Origin: Bufo bufo
Taxonomy: Eukaryota; Chordata; Amphibia; Anura; Bufonidae
Assembly: GCF_905171765.1 (NCBI RefSeq)
Contig: NC_053389.1
Coordinates: 748,217,146 to 748,281,145, forward strand
Reading direction: 5' to 3'
DNA: 64,000 nucleotides
The notes beneath the pieces were generated by a model that was not told the origin of the DNA, made no database searches, and saw nothing but the letters and a program-made list of their open reading frames with translations. The position numbers and the translations under genes are program-made. Shown one piece after another: positions 11,290 to 20,131 of the stretch (position 1 is the first letter of the stretch; every line of letters starts with the position of its first letter).

Positions 11290-11550
11290 ATACCAGTTGC
11301 CCCCCAATTTTTTTTATTGAAGCAGGGGTGTTATATACCAATTATATACTATCTATATAGTGCATTTGGGTGGTGCAACATTTGTTTGTGGTTTAGCTGC
11401 GTTACCACAGCTACAGATAGTGACAAACGACATTGGAACAAATAATTTCAACTGGTGTGATATACCAGTTGCCCCCCAAAAAAGTGATTGAGGCAGGGGT
11501 GTTATATACCAATTACATACATTCTATATAGTACATTTGGGTAGTGCAGC

Positions 11551-12416
11551 TGTCACGGGGTGGTGTCACGGGTAGCAAGATAGAGCGGAAGTGCACCCCC
11601 TGAGCTGCCACCCGGTCCACTGTCCCTGCCTGCTTGCACCACCCACCCTAGGTGACGGGGCGCAACTGGACGACGGTCCCTGACCTGCGTAAGTGCAAGA
11701 GAGAGAGAGATAGAGACAGCAGGGAAGCGGACAGCCAACTAAAAGTAGCACTCGAGCGGACAGAGAGGTAGACAACAAGGTACCCCCAAAAACGGAAGGG
11801 CAATGCGGGTCAACTAGCCAAGGTCAGTCCAGGAGGTCGCGTAGTACAAGGGAGGAGACAGAGACAAATCCGAGAGCGAGCCGAGGTCAAAATCCAGGAG
11901 GTCACGTCAGTATAATGGAGGAGGCAAAGACAAAATCCGAAAACAAGCCGAGGTCAAAATCCGGGAGGTAGCGTCAAGGTCCAGGGAGCAGGCAGAAGAG
12001 GTGTCAGGAAGCAAATCAAGGGTCAATACCAGAGGTCAGCTAATAATAATACAATACACAGCCTAGGGGACGAAAATCACAGGCAACCTGTGGCCAGCAG
12101 GTTGCCTGTTTAAATAGTGGAGGGAATGGGTCATGTGACATAGCCAGCGTCACATGATCCCTCTTCCCTGACAGTAGCCGAGCGCCGAGTGCCTAGCTCA
12201 GTGCTCAGCCCCAGCTGGTCCCCATGGTGACGGGGAGCGTCGGCCGCTCCTGCAGGAGGAGTGCGGCCGAACGTCCCGCCTCCCCCATCACTATGACAAC
12301 CGGGACGCCGCAGACAGGAGAGGGCAGCCAGATGACGTGAATGTCCTGGCTGCCGCGAGATCGGGGGCCGACGGCGGCGCAGGGAACAGGAAGCCCGCCG
12401 TCTGCCTCTCATGACA
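11551..12416. mobile_element. solo LTR, Gypsy-like, with GCAGC target duplication
   Basis: Termini are TGTCACGG and CATGACA, the same TGTCA...TGACA ends as the Gypsy element at 32412. Identical 5-bp duplications GCAGC flank it (11546-11550 and 12417-12421). Length is 866 bp. Internally a GAGCCGAGGTCAAAATCC-type unit is repeated (about 11875-11975), and one end is GC-rich. No coding motif. Orientation is uncertain; a TTTAAA box near 12110 makes the minus strand slightly more likely. Confidence 0.88.
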
Positions 12417-13721
12417 GCAGCATTTGTTTGCGGTTTTGCTGCGTTACCTCAGCTACAGATAGTGACAAACGACATTGGAACAAATAATTTCAACGACGTG
12501 ATATACCAGTTGGTTGCCCCCCAAAAAAAGTGATTGAGGCAAGGGTGTTATATACCAATAATATACTTTCTATATAGTGCATTTGGGTAGTGCAGCATTT
12601 GTTTGCGGTTTTGCTGCTGTAAAATTGATATCCAGTGTAATCTACCTCCAACCACATACTTACTTGTTCTTTTCTGTACGGTGAATGCCTAATAGTTGGG
12701 GCTTTGGAGGAATTCAACACCAGTGATGACCACGTGTTATCCTATTTCAACTATTATCATTAGGGGTTTTTGCAAGAGGGGGGATTTCATTAGCCATGTT
12801 TTTAATCCAATTTTATATTTTTAGTTATTTTAAATATACTATATGTATTTGACCTATATTTGTACTGGCCTGCAGTAAAATTTATATCCATTGACCCTGT
12901 AATATACCTACGGCCACATATCACTTGATCTTTTCTGTTCAAAAATTAGGCATTCACCTGACATAAAAGAAATTCAGATTATGTGGCTCGAGGTACATTA
13001 TGCAGTCAATGGATAAAAATGTTACTGTAGGCCACTGGACTACAGGCCCCAAACATTAGGAATTTAACGAAGTCCGTACTCCTGTGGCCTAAAAAAATAT
13101 TTTGTTAGGCTCCAACAGGGCACATTTCAGAGAATTTCCCTTTAAGACGCATAAAACTGTCCCCTGATTAAGATACATATTTTTTGTTGGAATTTTTGTC
13201 ATTGATCCCCCTCTACTATGTCACTGTCCATGTTGTGGGACTATTTGTACACTTCTACTAAGTATTTGGTGGCTGCAAATATGAGCTGAAGGTTTTTCAG
13301 GTTCGCCTGCCATTAAAGTAAACAGGGCCCGCCGCAAACTTGCGGTTCGTGGACATTTTATCGTGTTTGCGAACCGTCCCGGACGATGTTTGTCCATCAC
13401 TAATTGTTATATAGTTTTTTTTGTGGTGTAGAAATAGGAAAAAAATGGAAAAAATATATGTCATAATGGGCATTCAGCAGTGAAGTTACATTAAAATTTA
13501 CGTGGTGTAGAAAAAGAAAATATACGTACGTCCCATCACTCATTCTGGGGTGAATTGTGATATTTTTTTTGGGGGAGGAGTTTATTAATCAGGAAAAAAA
13601 AATATATACAGTATATATATATATGTCTTTATTGCCATTCAGCGGTGAAGTAACATTGTACTACAGCCTTTTTTTGGGGGGGTATTATTTTAATTTTAAT
13701 TTAATTTTTTTATTATATAGA

Positions 13722-14055
13722 ATGTTAGACAGACAGGTGATTGGCCTTTCAAAGGGAATGGACAGTGGCCAAAATGTTTCTGTCGCAGGCAGCAGAAGAA
13801 GTCGCAGGCAGCAGGATTAGCAGCGAGAAGCTTGAGCTCCCGATGTCATCAATTGGTCGTGTCTTGACCAGCAATCTAGCGGTGCTTGAATGGTTGACTC
13901 GGTCTTTGACTTCATCGCAAGTGACATCAGACACCCCCGGCCAAGAGTCGGTGGGTTCCTCTGACACGAGGCTTAGTTGGCATGGCCCGGGAACAGACCC
14001 ACACCTGTCCTGTTCTCTGTCATTTTCAGTTCTCTCGCGAGAAGTATTATATATA
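13722..14055 (+). pseudogene. hAT A1 transposase, N-terminal part
   Basis: ATG at 13722 opens a reading that matches the A6 copy starting at 48200 (RQV-G-SK, LELP-SS-GRVLTSN-AVLEWLT, SSQV-S-TP-QES-GSSDT). The frame changes near 13820. This serine-rich N-terminal region precedes the BED zinc finger in the family. It is cut at 14055 by Tc1 copy 2 and resumes after the two insertions at 16614. Function cannot be stated beyond being part of a dead transposase. Confidence 0.7.
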
Positions 14056-15615
14056 CACTGCGTGCAGAATTATTAGGCAAATGAGTATTTTGACCACATC
14101 ATCCTCTTTATGCATGTTGTCTTACTCCAAGCTGTATAGGCTCGAAAGCCTACTACCAATTAAGCATATTAGGTGATGTGCATCTCTGTAATGAGAAGGG
14201 GTGTGGTCTAATGACATCAACACCCTATATCAGGTGTGCATAATTATTAGGCAACTTCCTTTCCTTTGGCAATATGGGTCAAAAGAAGGACTTGACAGGC
14301 TCAGAAAAGTCAAAAATAGTGAGATATCTTGCAGAGGGATGCAGCACTCTTAAAATTGCAAAGCTTCTGAAGCGTGATCATCGAACAATCAAGCGTTTCA
14401 TTCAAAATAGTCAACAGGGTCGCAAGAAGCGTGTGGAAAAACCAAGGCGCAAAATAACTGCCCATGAACTGAGAAAAGTCAAGCGTGCAGCTGCCAAGAT
14501 GCCACTTGCCACCAGTTTGGCCATATTTCAGAGCTGCAACATCACTGGAGTGCCCAAAAGCACAAGGTGTGCAATACTCAGAGACATGGCCAAGGTAAGA
14601 AAGGCTGAAAGACGACCACCACTGAACAAGACACACAAGCTGAAACGTCAAGACTGGGCCAAGAAATATCTCAAGACTGATTTTTCTAAGGTTTTATGGA
14701 CTGATGAAATGAGAGTGAGTCTTGATGGGCCAGATGGATGGGCCCGTGGCTGGATTGGTAAAGGGCAGAGAGCTCCAGTCCGACTCAGACGCCAGCAAGG
14801 TGGAGGTGGAGTACTGGTTTGGGCTGGTATCATCAAAGATGAGCTTGTGGGGCCTTTTCGGGTTGAGGATGGAGTCAAGCTCAACTCCCAGTCCTACTGC
14901 TAGTTTCTGGAAGACACCTTCTTCAAGCAGTGTTACAGGCAGAAGTCTGCATCCTTCAAGAAAATCATGATTTTTATGCAGGACAATGCTCCATCACACG
15001 CGTCCAAGTACTCCACAGCGTGGCTGGCAAGAAAGGGTATAAAAGAAGAAAATCTAATGACATGGCCTCCTTGTTCACCTGATCTGAACCCCATTGAGAA
15101 CCTGTGGTCCATCATCAAATGTGAGATTTACAAGGAGGGAAAACAGTACACCTCTCTGAACAGTGTCTGGGAGGCTGTGGTTGCTGCTGCACGCAATGTT
15201 GATGGTGAACAGATCAAAACACTGACAGAATCCATGGATGGCAGGCTTTTGAGTGTCCTTGCAAAGAAAGGTGGCTATATTGGTCACTGATTTGTTTTTG
15301 TTTTGTTTTTGAATGTCAGAAATGTATATTTGTGAATGTTGAGATGTTATATTGGTTTCACTGGTAAAAATAAATAATTGAAATGGGTATATATTTGTTT
15401 TTTGTTAAGTTGCCTAATAATTATGCACAGTAATAGTCACCTGCACACACAGATATCCCCCTAAAATAGCTAAAACTAAAAACAAACTAAAAACTACTTC
15501 CAAAAATATTCAGCTTTGATATTAATGAGTTTTTTGGGTTCATTGAGAACATGGTTGTTGTTCAATAATAAAATGAATCCTCAAAAATACAACTTGCCTA
15601 ATAATTCTGCACTCC

Positions 15616-15618
<3 letters not shown>
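14056..15618 (+). mobile_element. Tc1-like transposon, copy 2, complete ends
   Basis: A 1563-bp element between TA dinucleotides (14054-14055 and 15619-15620). Outer ends are CACTGCGTGCAGAATTATTAG and its inverted counterpart CTAATAATTCTGCACTCCCTG. Inner copies of the same core lie at about 14237-14258 and 15406-15425, giving the IR/DR structure with about 210-bp termini. The sequence is almost identical to copy 1, which lies 12.5 kb away in the opposite orientation. Confidence 0.95.
14274..15290 (+). pseudogene. Tc1-like (DD37E) transposase with a single nonsense codon
   Basis: Same 338-codon frame as the protein at 296-1312. Here the first catalytic residue is intact (WTDEM, D144, codon 14703-14705), as are D237 and E275. 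The frame is broken by one stop, TAG at 14901-14903, where copy 1 has CAG (Gln210). After the stop the frame continues unbroken to 15290. The truncated 209-aa product would contain the DNA-binding region and the first catalytic Asp only. Other differences from copy 1 include W221C, K224Q and N231I. Copy 1 and copy 2 therefore carry different lethal changes. Confidence 0.92.

Positions 15619-15660
<42 letters not shown>
15619..15660. repeat. (TA)n microsatellite between two Tc1/mariner insertions
   Basis: About 20 TA units separate the end of Tc1 copy 2 from the next mariner element. A shorter TA run follows that element at 16600-16613. In the uninvaded A6 copy the same site reads only TATTATATGCCG, so the run arose with or after insertion. 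Confidence 0.9.
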
Positions 15661-15663
<3 letters not shown>

Positions 15664-16599
15664 TACAGACCAAAAGTTTGGACGCACCTTCTCATTCAAA
15701 GAGTTTTCTTTATTTTCATGACTATGAAAATTGTAGATTCACACTGAAGGCATCAAAACTATGAATTAACACATGTGGAATTATATACATAACAAACAAG
15801 TGTGAAACAACTGAAAATATGTCATTATCTAGGTTCTTCAAAGTAGCCATCTTTTGCTTTGATTACTGCTTTGCACACTCTTGGCATTCTCTTGATGAGC
15901 TTCAAGAGGTAGTCCCCTGAAATGGTTTTCACTTCACAGGTGTGCCCTGTCAGGTTTAATAAGTGGGATTTCTTGCCTTATAAATGGGGTTGGGACCATC
16001 GGTTGCATTGAGGAGAAGTCAGGTGGATACACAGCTGATAGTCCTACTGAATAGACTGTTAGAATTTGTATTATGGCAAGAAAAAAGCAGCTAAGCAAAG
16101 AAAAACGAGTGGCCATCATTACTTTAAGAAATGAAGATCAGTCAGTCAGCCGAAAAATTGGGAAAACTTTGAAAGTAAGGGCTTTTTGACCATGAAGGAG
16201 AGTGATGGGGTGCTGCGCCAGATGACCTGGCCTCCACAGTCACCGGACCTGAACCCAATCGAGATGGTTTGGGGTGAGCTGGACCGCAGAGTGAAGGCAA
16301 AAGGGCCAACAAGTGCTAAGCATCTCTAAGAACTCCTTCAAGACTGTTGGAAGACCATTTTAGGGGACTACCTCTTGAAGCTCATCAACAGAATGCCAAG
16401 AGTGTGCAAAGCAGTAATCAAAGCAAAAGGTGGCTACTTTGAAGAACCTGGAATATGACATATTTTCAGTTGTTTCACACTTGTTTGTTATGTGTATAAT
16501 TCCACATGTGTTAATTCATAGTTTTGATGCCTTCATAGTCATAAAAATAAAAAAAACTCTTTGAATGAGAAGGTGTGTCCAAACTTTTGGTCTGTACTG
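15661..16599 (+). mobile_element. internally deleted Tc1/mariner element with CAGTACAGACC ends
   Basis: Perfect-looking terminal repeats CAGTACAGACCAAAAGTTTG and its complement end at 15661 and 16599, each next to TA. The inverted repeats extend inward about 200 bp. This terminus belongs to a well-known, widely transferred vertebrate Tc1 lineage, also reported from fishes and lampreys. At 939 bp the copy is shorter than the usual 1.6 kb because the transposase centre is deleted. Confidence 0.92.
16073..16457 (+). pseudogene. remnant of Tc1 transposase, central part deleted
   Basis: ATG at 16073 gives MARKKQLSKEKRVAII, the start of the helix-turn-helix region, and is followed within about 40 codons by a jump to the C-terminal catalytic block (QMTWPPQSPDLNPIEMVW). 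The two catalytic Asp blocks are gone and in-frame stops are present, for example TAA after SAKHL. The C-terminal block keeps the DLNPIE motif. It cannot encode an active enzyme. Confidence 0.85.
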
Positions 16600-16613
16600 T
16601 ATATATATATATA

Positions 16614-17221
16614 GGCTTGGCTCCAATTTTCAGCGAGGACGAGCTACTAGAGGACAGTCAGCAGCTACTGTCCAGCCAAGATCAGGAGGAGACATCAGCC
16701 GCTTCCTCCGGCAGATGGACAAGTAGTGAAGAGGAGAGTCGGGGGGGAGCAGGTGTTGCAAGCAGTCAGACTCCTGGCCCTGAGACCGTTGAGGGGGATA
16801 TCAGTGACATGCAGAGAGTAGTGGATAAAGATGATGATGTAGCCGATAGCACTTGGGAGCCAGGTGAATTAGGGGCTTCATCATCAGGAGAAGAGGGTGG
16901 CAGCTTGTGCATAAGGCAGCGGCTGAGACAGCAGGGTGGTAGCATGGCTGTGAGTCAGCAGGGTGGCAGCAGTGGGAGGTCGGGAGCCAAACGTGCCCGG
17001 GGTAGACCACCCACTTCACAGGAGCCTACCGGCCCGGAAAGTAGCAGAACAGGGGTTCACCAAAGCAGCGGTAGCAGGCAGTCAGCGCGGAGTGTTGGGG
17101 AGAAAATGGCATACTCAGCGGTGTGGCAATTTTTTGCTAGGCCGCCGGCGGAGGTAAACATGGCTATTTGCCGAATTTGTGGGCAGAAGGCAAAGCCTGG
17201 AGAGGGGGCCAATGTTGGCAC
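16614..17221 (+). pseudogene. hAT A1 transposase, acidic region and truncated BED zinc finger
   Basis: An open frame of about 200 codons encodes FSEDELLEDSQQLL, a long Ser/Glu/Gly-rich acidic stretch, then SAVWQFFARPPAEVNMAICR with ICGQKAK. That is the first half of a BED-type zinc finger (aromatic pair, then CXXC). The finger is cut before its His pair by the start of hAT A2 at 17222. Upstream the frame joins 13722-14055 across the two Tc1-type insertions. The reading that starts at 16575 begins inside the mariner terminus and is not a real start. Confidence 0.8.
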
Positions 17222-17428
17222 TAGAGATGAGTGAATCGAAGCTGATGAAGTGGAATTCGTTTAGAATTTCAGGAAAAATTAGATTTGCAACGAATGCGAA
17301 TTTCCTTGCGCTTCATGGTAACAAATTGCATTTTTCCTAAAATGGCAGTTACACGTGTGGGGACTGAGGACATGAAGCAACGGACTCTGGTGAGGTGGGA
17401 ACACCCAGATTGACATGCCTGCATGCTG

Positions 17429-17474
17429 CCAATCAGCAGCCAGCCAGCCCTGTGATGTCACAGCCCTATAAATA
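17429..17474 (+). promoter_or_regulatory. hAT A-family core promoter (A2 copy)
   Basis: CCAAT at 17429-17433, a CRE/ATF-like TGATGTCA at 17453-17460 and a TATA box TATAAATA at 17467-17474 lie in a fixed order. The same trio with the same spacing occurs in A3 and, with small changes, in A5 and A6. The sites are those expected for an RNA polymerase II promoter driving the transposase transcript; activity is inferred. Confidence 0.6.
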
Positions 17475-17839
17475 TGGCGGCCATCTTACAGTCAGACGTT
17501 TTCCAGCATTCAGAGTGCAGGGACAGACACGTGAAGGCTCTAGGGACAGCAATTGGAAAAAACTGATTGTGGTAAAAAAAAACCAGAAAAAACTATTTAT
17601 AAGTGCAGGGAAAGGATAGGGAGGAATCATTTCACAGCATCTTAGTGCAGGGAGAAATGTCAGAAGGCACAAAGTACATTGATAGGAAAGCGATTTAGTC
17701 GCAGGGAAAGATTATTTGGAGATCCAAATAGCCATTAGACAGCTCATTTCAGCTATTTGTTATTGGGCTTCAAGTGCAATGTTGAAAAGCCTTTAGTGGC
17801 TTATATCTTAGTATCTTTAGTATCTTATATCAGTACTAC

Positions 17840-18370
17840 AAGAAAAATATATACGCATTTCACTTCTGCAGTTATTTCTGGTGAAAGCGTATTGGGGCGT
17901 ATTTCAGTAAAAAATGAAAAATATATACGCACTGTACTGTTGCCGTTATTTCTGTTGAAAGCATATAGGGACTTATTTCAGTACTACAATAAAAATATAT
18001 ACGCACTTCACTCTTTAAGAGTTTTCTGGTCAAAGCATATAGTGGCCTATTTCAGTCCAACAAGAAAAATATATTCTCAGTTAACTTCTGCAGTTATTTC
18101 TGGTGAAAGCGTATAGGGGCGTATTTCAGTAAAATAAGAAAAATATATACGCACTGCACTGTTGCAGTTATTTCTGGCGAAAGCGTATAGGGTCGTATTT
18201 CAGTACAACAACAAAAAATATATTCTTAGTGCATTTCTGCAGTTAATTCTGGTGAAAGCGTATAGAGACCTATTTCAGTCCAACAAGAAAAATATATTCT
18301 CAGTTCACTTCTGCAGTTATTTCTGTTGAAAGAGTACAGGGCTGTATTTCAGTAAAAAAAGAAAAAACAT
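17840..18370 (+). repeat. leader minisatellite, about 75-bp unit, about 7 copies
   Basis: Successive units contain GAAAAATATATACGCA, CTTCTGCAGTTATTTCTGG and GAAAGCGTATAGGGGCGTAT. Unit starts near 17848, 17925, 17998, 18070, 18146, 18222 and 18295 give the period. The same unit type, with 74-bp spacing, is in A5 (29600-30240). Confidence 0.85.
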
Positions 18371-18589
18371 TTTTTGGGAATTTGATGGGTGAATGTACAC
18401 TTCCTTCTGTATGAACCGAATTCTATTATCCTTTCGGTGGTGAAATTTTATTGGGACACGCCATTTTTTGGGAAATTTTGATAGGTGATAGTACACTTTC
18501 TTCTGTATGAACCAAATTCCGTTATCCCTTCGGAGACCTGTTTCTTCTGGCAACCTGCTTCAGCTACTATTCTGATGCTGCTACCCGCC

Positions 18590-19271
18590 TCATGCCACAC
18601 CTGCTGCCAGGTGTTCCTACTGCCAGCCACCATCTTCAGCGGGTACTGGTATTGCCTCCCACCTCCCCACTTTGTCACTGGGCCACTTTGTGGTCTCCTG
18701 ATGCTGCTGCTGCTACCTCAACATTATGTCAATAGGCCACTCTGCGGTCTCTTCATGCTGCTGCCACCTCTACGCTATGTCACTTGGCCACTCTGTGGTC
18801 TCCTAATGCTGCTGATACCTCAACACAATGTCACTGGGCCACCCTGTGGTCTCCTGATGCTGCTGCCACCTCACCACTATATCACTGGGCCACTCTGTGG
18901 TCTCCTCATGCTGCTGCCACATCACCACTATGTTGTCCCCTCATGCTGCTGCCACATCACCACTATGTGGTCCCCTCATGCTGCTGCCACCTCCACACTA
19001 TTTCACTGGGCTACTCTGTGGTCTCCTCATGCTGCTGCTACCTCAACACTATGTACCTGGGCCACTTTGTGGTCTCCTCATGCTATGCTGCTGCCACATC
19101 ACTACTCTGTGATCTTCCCATGCTGCTGCCACCTCCACTCTATGTCACTGGGCCACTCTGTGGTCTCTTAATGCTGCTTCCACCTCACCACTATGTCACT
19201 TGGCCACTCTGTGGTCTACTCATGCTGCTGCTACATCAACACAATGTCACTGGGCCACTCTGTGGTCTCCT
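18590..19271 (+). repeat. A-family 3' minisatellite, about 51-bp unit
   Basis: Units read like GTCACTGGGCCACTCTGTGG followed by TCTCCTCATGCTGCTGCCAC and CTCACCACTAT. Spacing of successive GCCACTCTG words is about 51 bp, with shorter deleted units. Long open frames here (18485-19296) exist only because the unit length is divisible by three; they are not genes. Confidence 0.85.
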
Positions 19272-19429
19272 CTGGAAAGGCAGGAGCAAAAGATAAGAAA
19301 CAGAGCATTCCCAGAAGAAGCCTTAGGCGAAACTGCGTTGGGTGGAGGAGGCTACAGGGTCGACGTGCCACACACACACAGTAGTACAGAGAGCTTTCTG
19401 TTTCTTATCTTTTGATCCTGCCTTTCCAG
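19272..19429. mobile_element. 158-bp MITE with 36-bp inverted ends and a degenerate hammerhead-like core
   Basis: CTGGAAAGGCAGGAGCAAAA (19272 onward) is the near complement of the end TTTTGATCCTGCCTTTCCAG (19410-19429). The interior contains CAGAAGAAGCCTTAGGCGAA followed by ACTGCGTTGGG, which resembles CTGANGA, a GCCT/AGGC stem, GAAAC and a short stem III. It sits exactly at the end of the A2 minisatellite. I see no target duplication. Confidence 0.6.
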
Positions 19430-19699
19430 CGATTAACTTTCAAATGTCTTTTTACCTTGATATGCTCACTTCTGGCAGTGGCAGGTGCATGCTCTGTTAT
19501 TTGCCTTATTTAGTTTTTTGCTGCGGCCTGTGTGGCTTATATACTGCTGTCAAATTCAGTTGTTAAACAAACACTCGTTTGGGCACAAAAAATTTATTTG
19601 GCAGCCTTTGATGCAGATGTTATTGTGAGATACACCCTTAATACATTTGGGTTACATTCAGAGATTTTAAATACCGCCATTTGGTGCACCAATATTGAA

Positions 19700-20090
19700 T
19701 TCAGGCCTACACTGGTTCAGGCCCTGGGAGATACACCCACTACATACAGGGGTTTGATTCAGGCATTTGAAATACAGCCATTTGAAATACAGCCATATTG
19801 TGCAAATAAATCTTTAATTCAGGCCTACACTGGTTCAGGCCCTGTGAGATACACCCTCTACGTACAGGGGTTTGATTCAGGCATTTGAAATACCGCTATT
19901 TGGTGAACCAATATTGAATTCAGGCCTACACTGGTTTAGGCCGTATGAGATACACCCTCTACATACAGGGGTTTGATTCAGGCATTTGAAATACAGCCAT
20001 TTTGGCCAAAGAAATATTTAATTCAGGCCTACACTTGTTCAGGCCGTGTGATATACACCCTTTACATACTGTCGTTCTATTCTACTATTA
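19700..20090 (+). repeat. hAT B leader tandem repeat, about 100-117 bp, 4 copies
   Basis: Each unit begins TTCAGGCCTACACTGGTTCA and contains GAGATACACCCTCTACATAC, GGGGTTTGATTCAGGCATTT and a GAAATACAGCCATTT tail. Starts are near 19700, 19816, 19918 and 20022. Confidence 0.85.
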
Positions 20091-20131
20091 ATTAAACACC
20101 CATTTAGGGCAAGATCCAGAATTCAAAAAAT

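Larger units (their letters stand above)
10363..13402. mobile_element. non-autonomous hAT element G with perfect 8-bp target duplication
   Basis: The left end TAGAGATGGCC at 10363 and right end GTCCATCACTA at 13402 are inverted. Both sides carry the same 8 bp ATTGTTAT (10355-10362 and 13403-13410), the hAT hallmark. Its own leader has AGCCAATGAG (about 10525), a TATAAATAAA string (about 10564) and AGTCCTTTTAAGGACT (about 10689). Most of its 3040 bp are two later insertions (10889-11289 and 11551-12416), leaving about 1.75 kb. No transposase motif is visible, so it needed enzyme from elsewhere. Confidence 0.88.
9422..17221 (+). mobile_element. hAT element A1, heavily invaded
   Basis: Starts with the terminus TAGAGATGAGCGAATTGAAG shared by the A-family copies at 17222, 25233, 28382, 28994 and 47765. 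The leader includes repeats of the type GCGGTGAAGTAACATTGTACT (about 9990-10350 and 13410-13680), and the transposase reading begins at 13722. It is interrupted by hAT G (10363-13402), Tc1 copy 2 (14056-15618) and a deleted Tc1/mariner (15661-16599). The coding part stops at 17221 where A2 begins. The A1 3' end is not seen. Confidence 0.75.
17222..19271 (+). mobile_element. hAT element A2, transposase lost
   Basis: Starts TAGAGATGAGTGAATCGAAG immediately inside the A1 BED finger. It contains the A-family promoter region and leader minisatellite to about 18370. Two copies of a block with TGAACCNAATTC (18380-18530) follow. It then passes directly into the A-family 3' region (TGCTTCAGCTACTATTCTGA, matching 58500) and its 51-bp minisatellite. 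The whole transposase gene is missing, so this is an internal-deletion derivative. Its 3' terminus is not seen because another repeat begins at 19272. Confidence 0.75.

Noticed and set aside
12131..12412. GC-rich stretch resembling a CpG-island promoter
   Set aside because: It is the end of a solo LTR with exact GCAGC duplications, not a host promoter.
18485..19296. Overlapping open frames of up to 228 codons rich in Cys, Leu and His
   Set aside because: They run through the 51-bp minisatellite, whose unit is a multiple of three; several frames are open at once, and there is no conserved domain.
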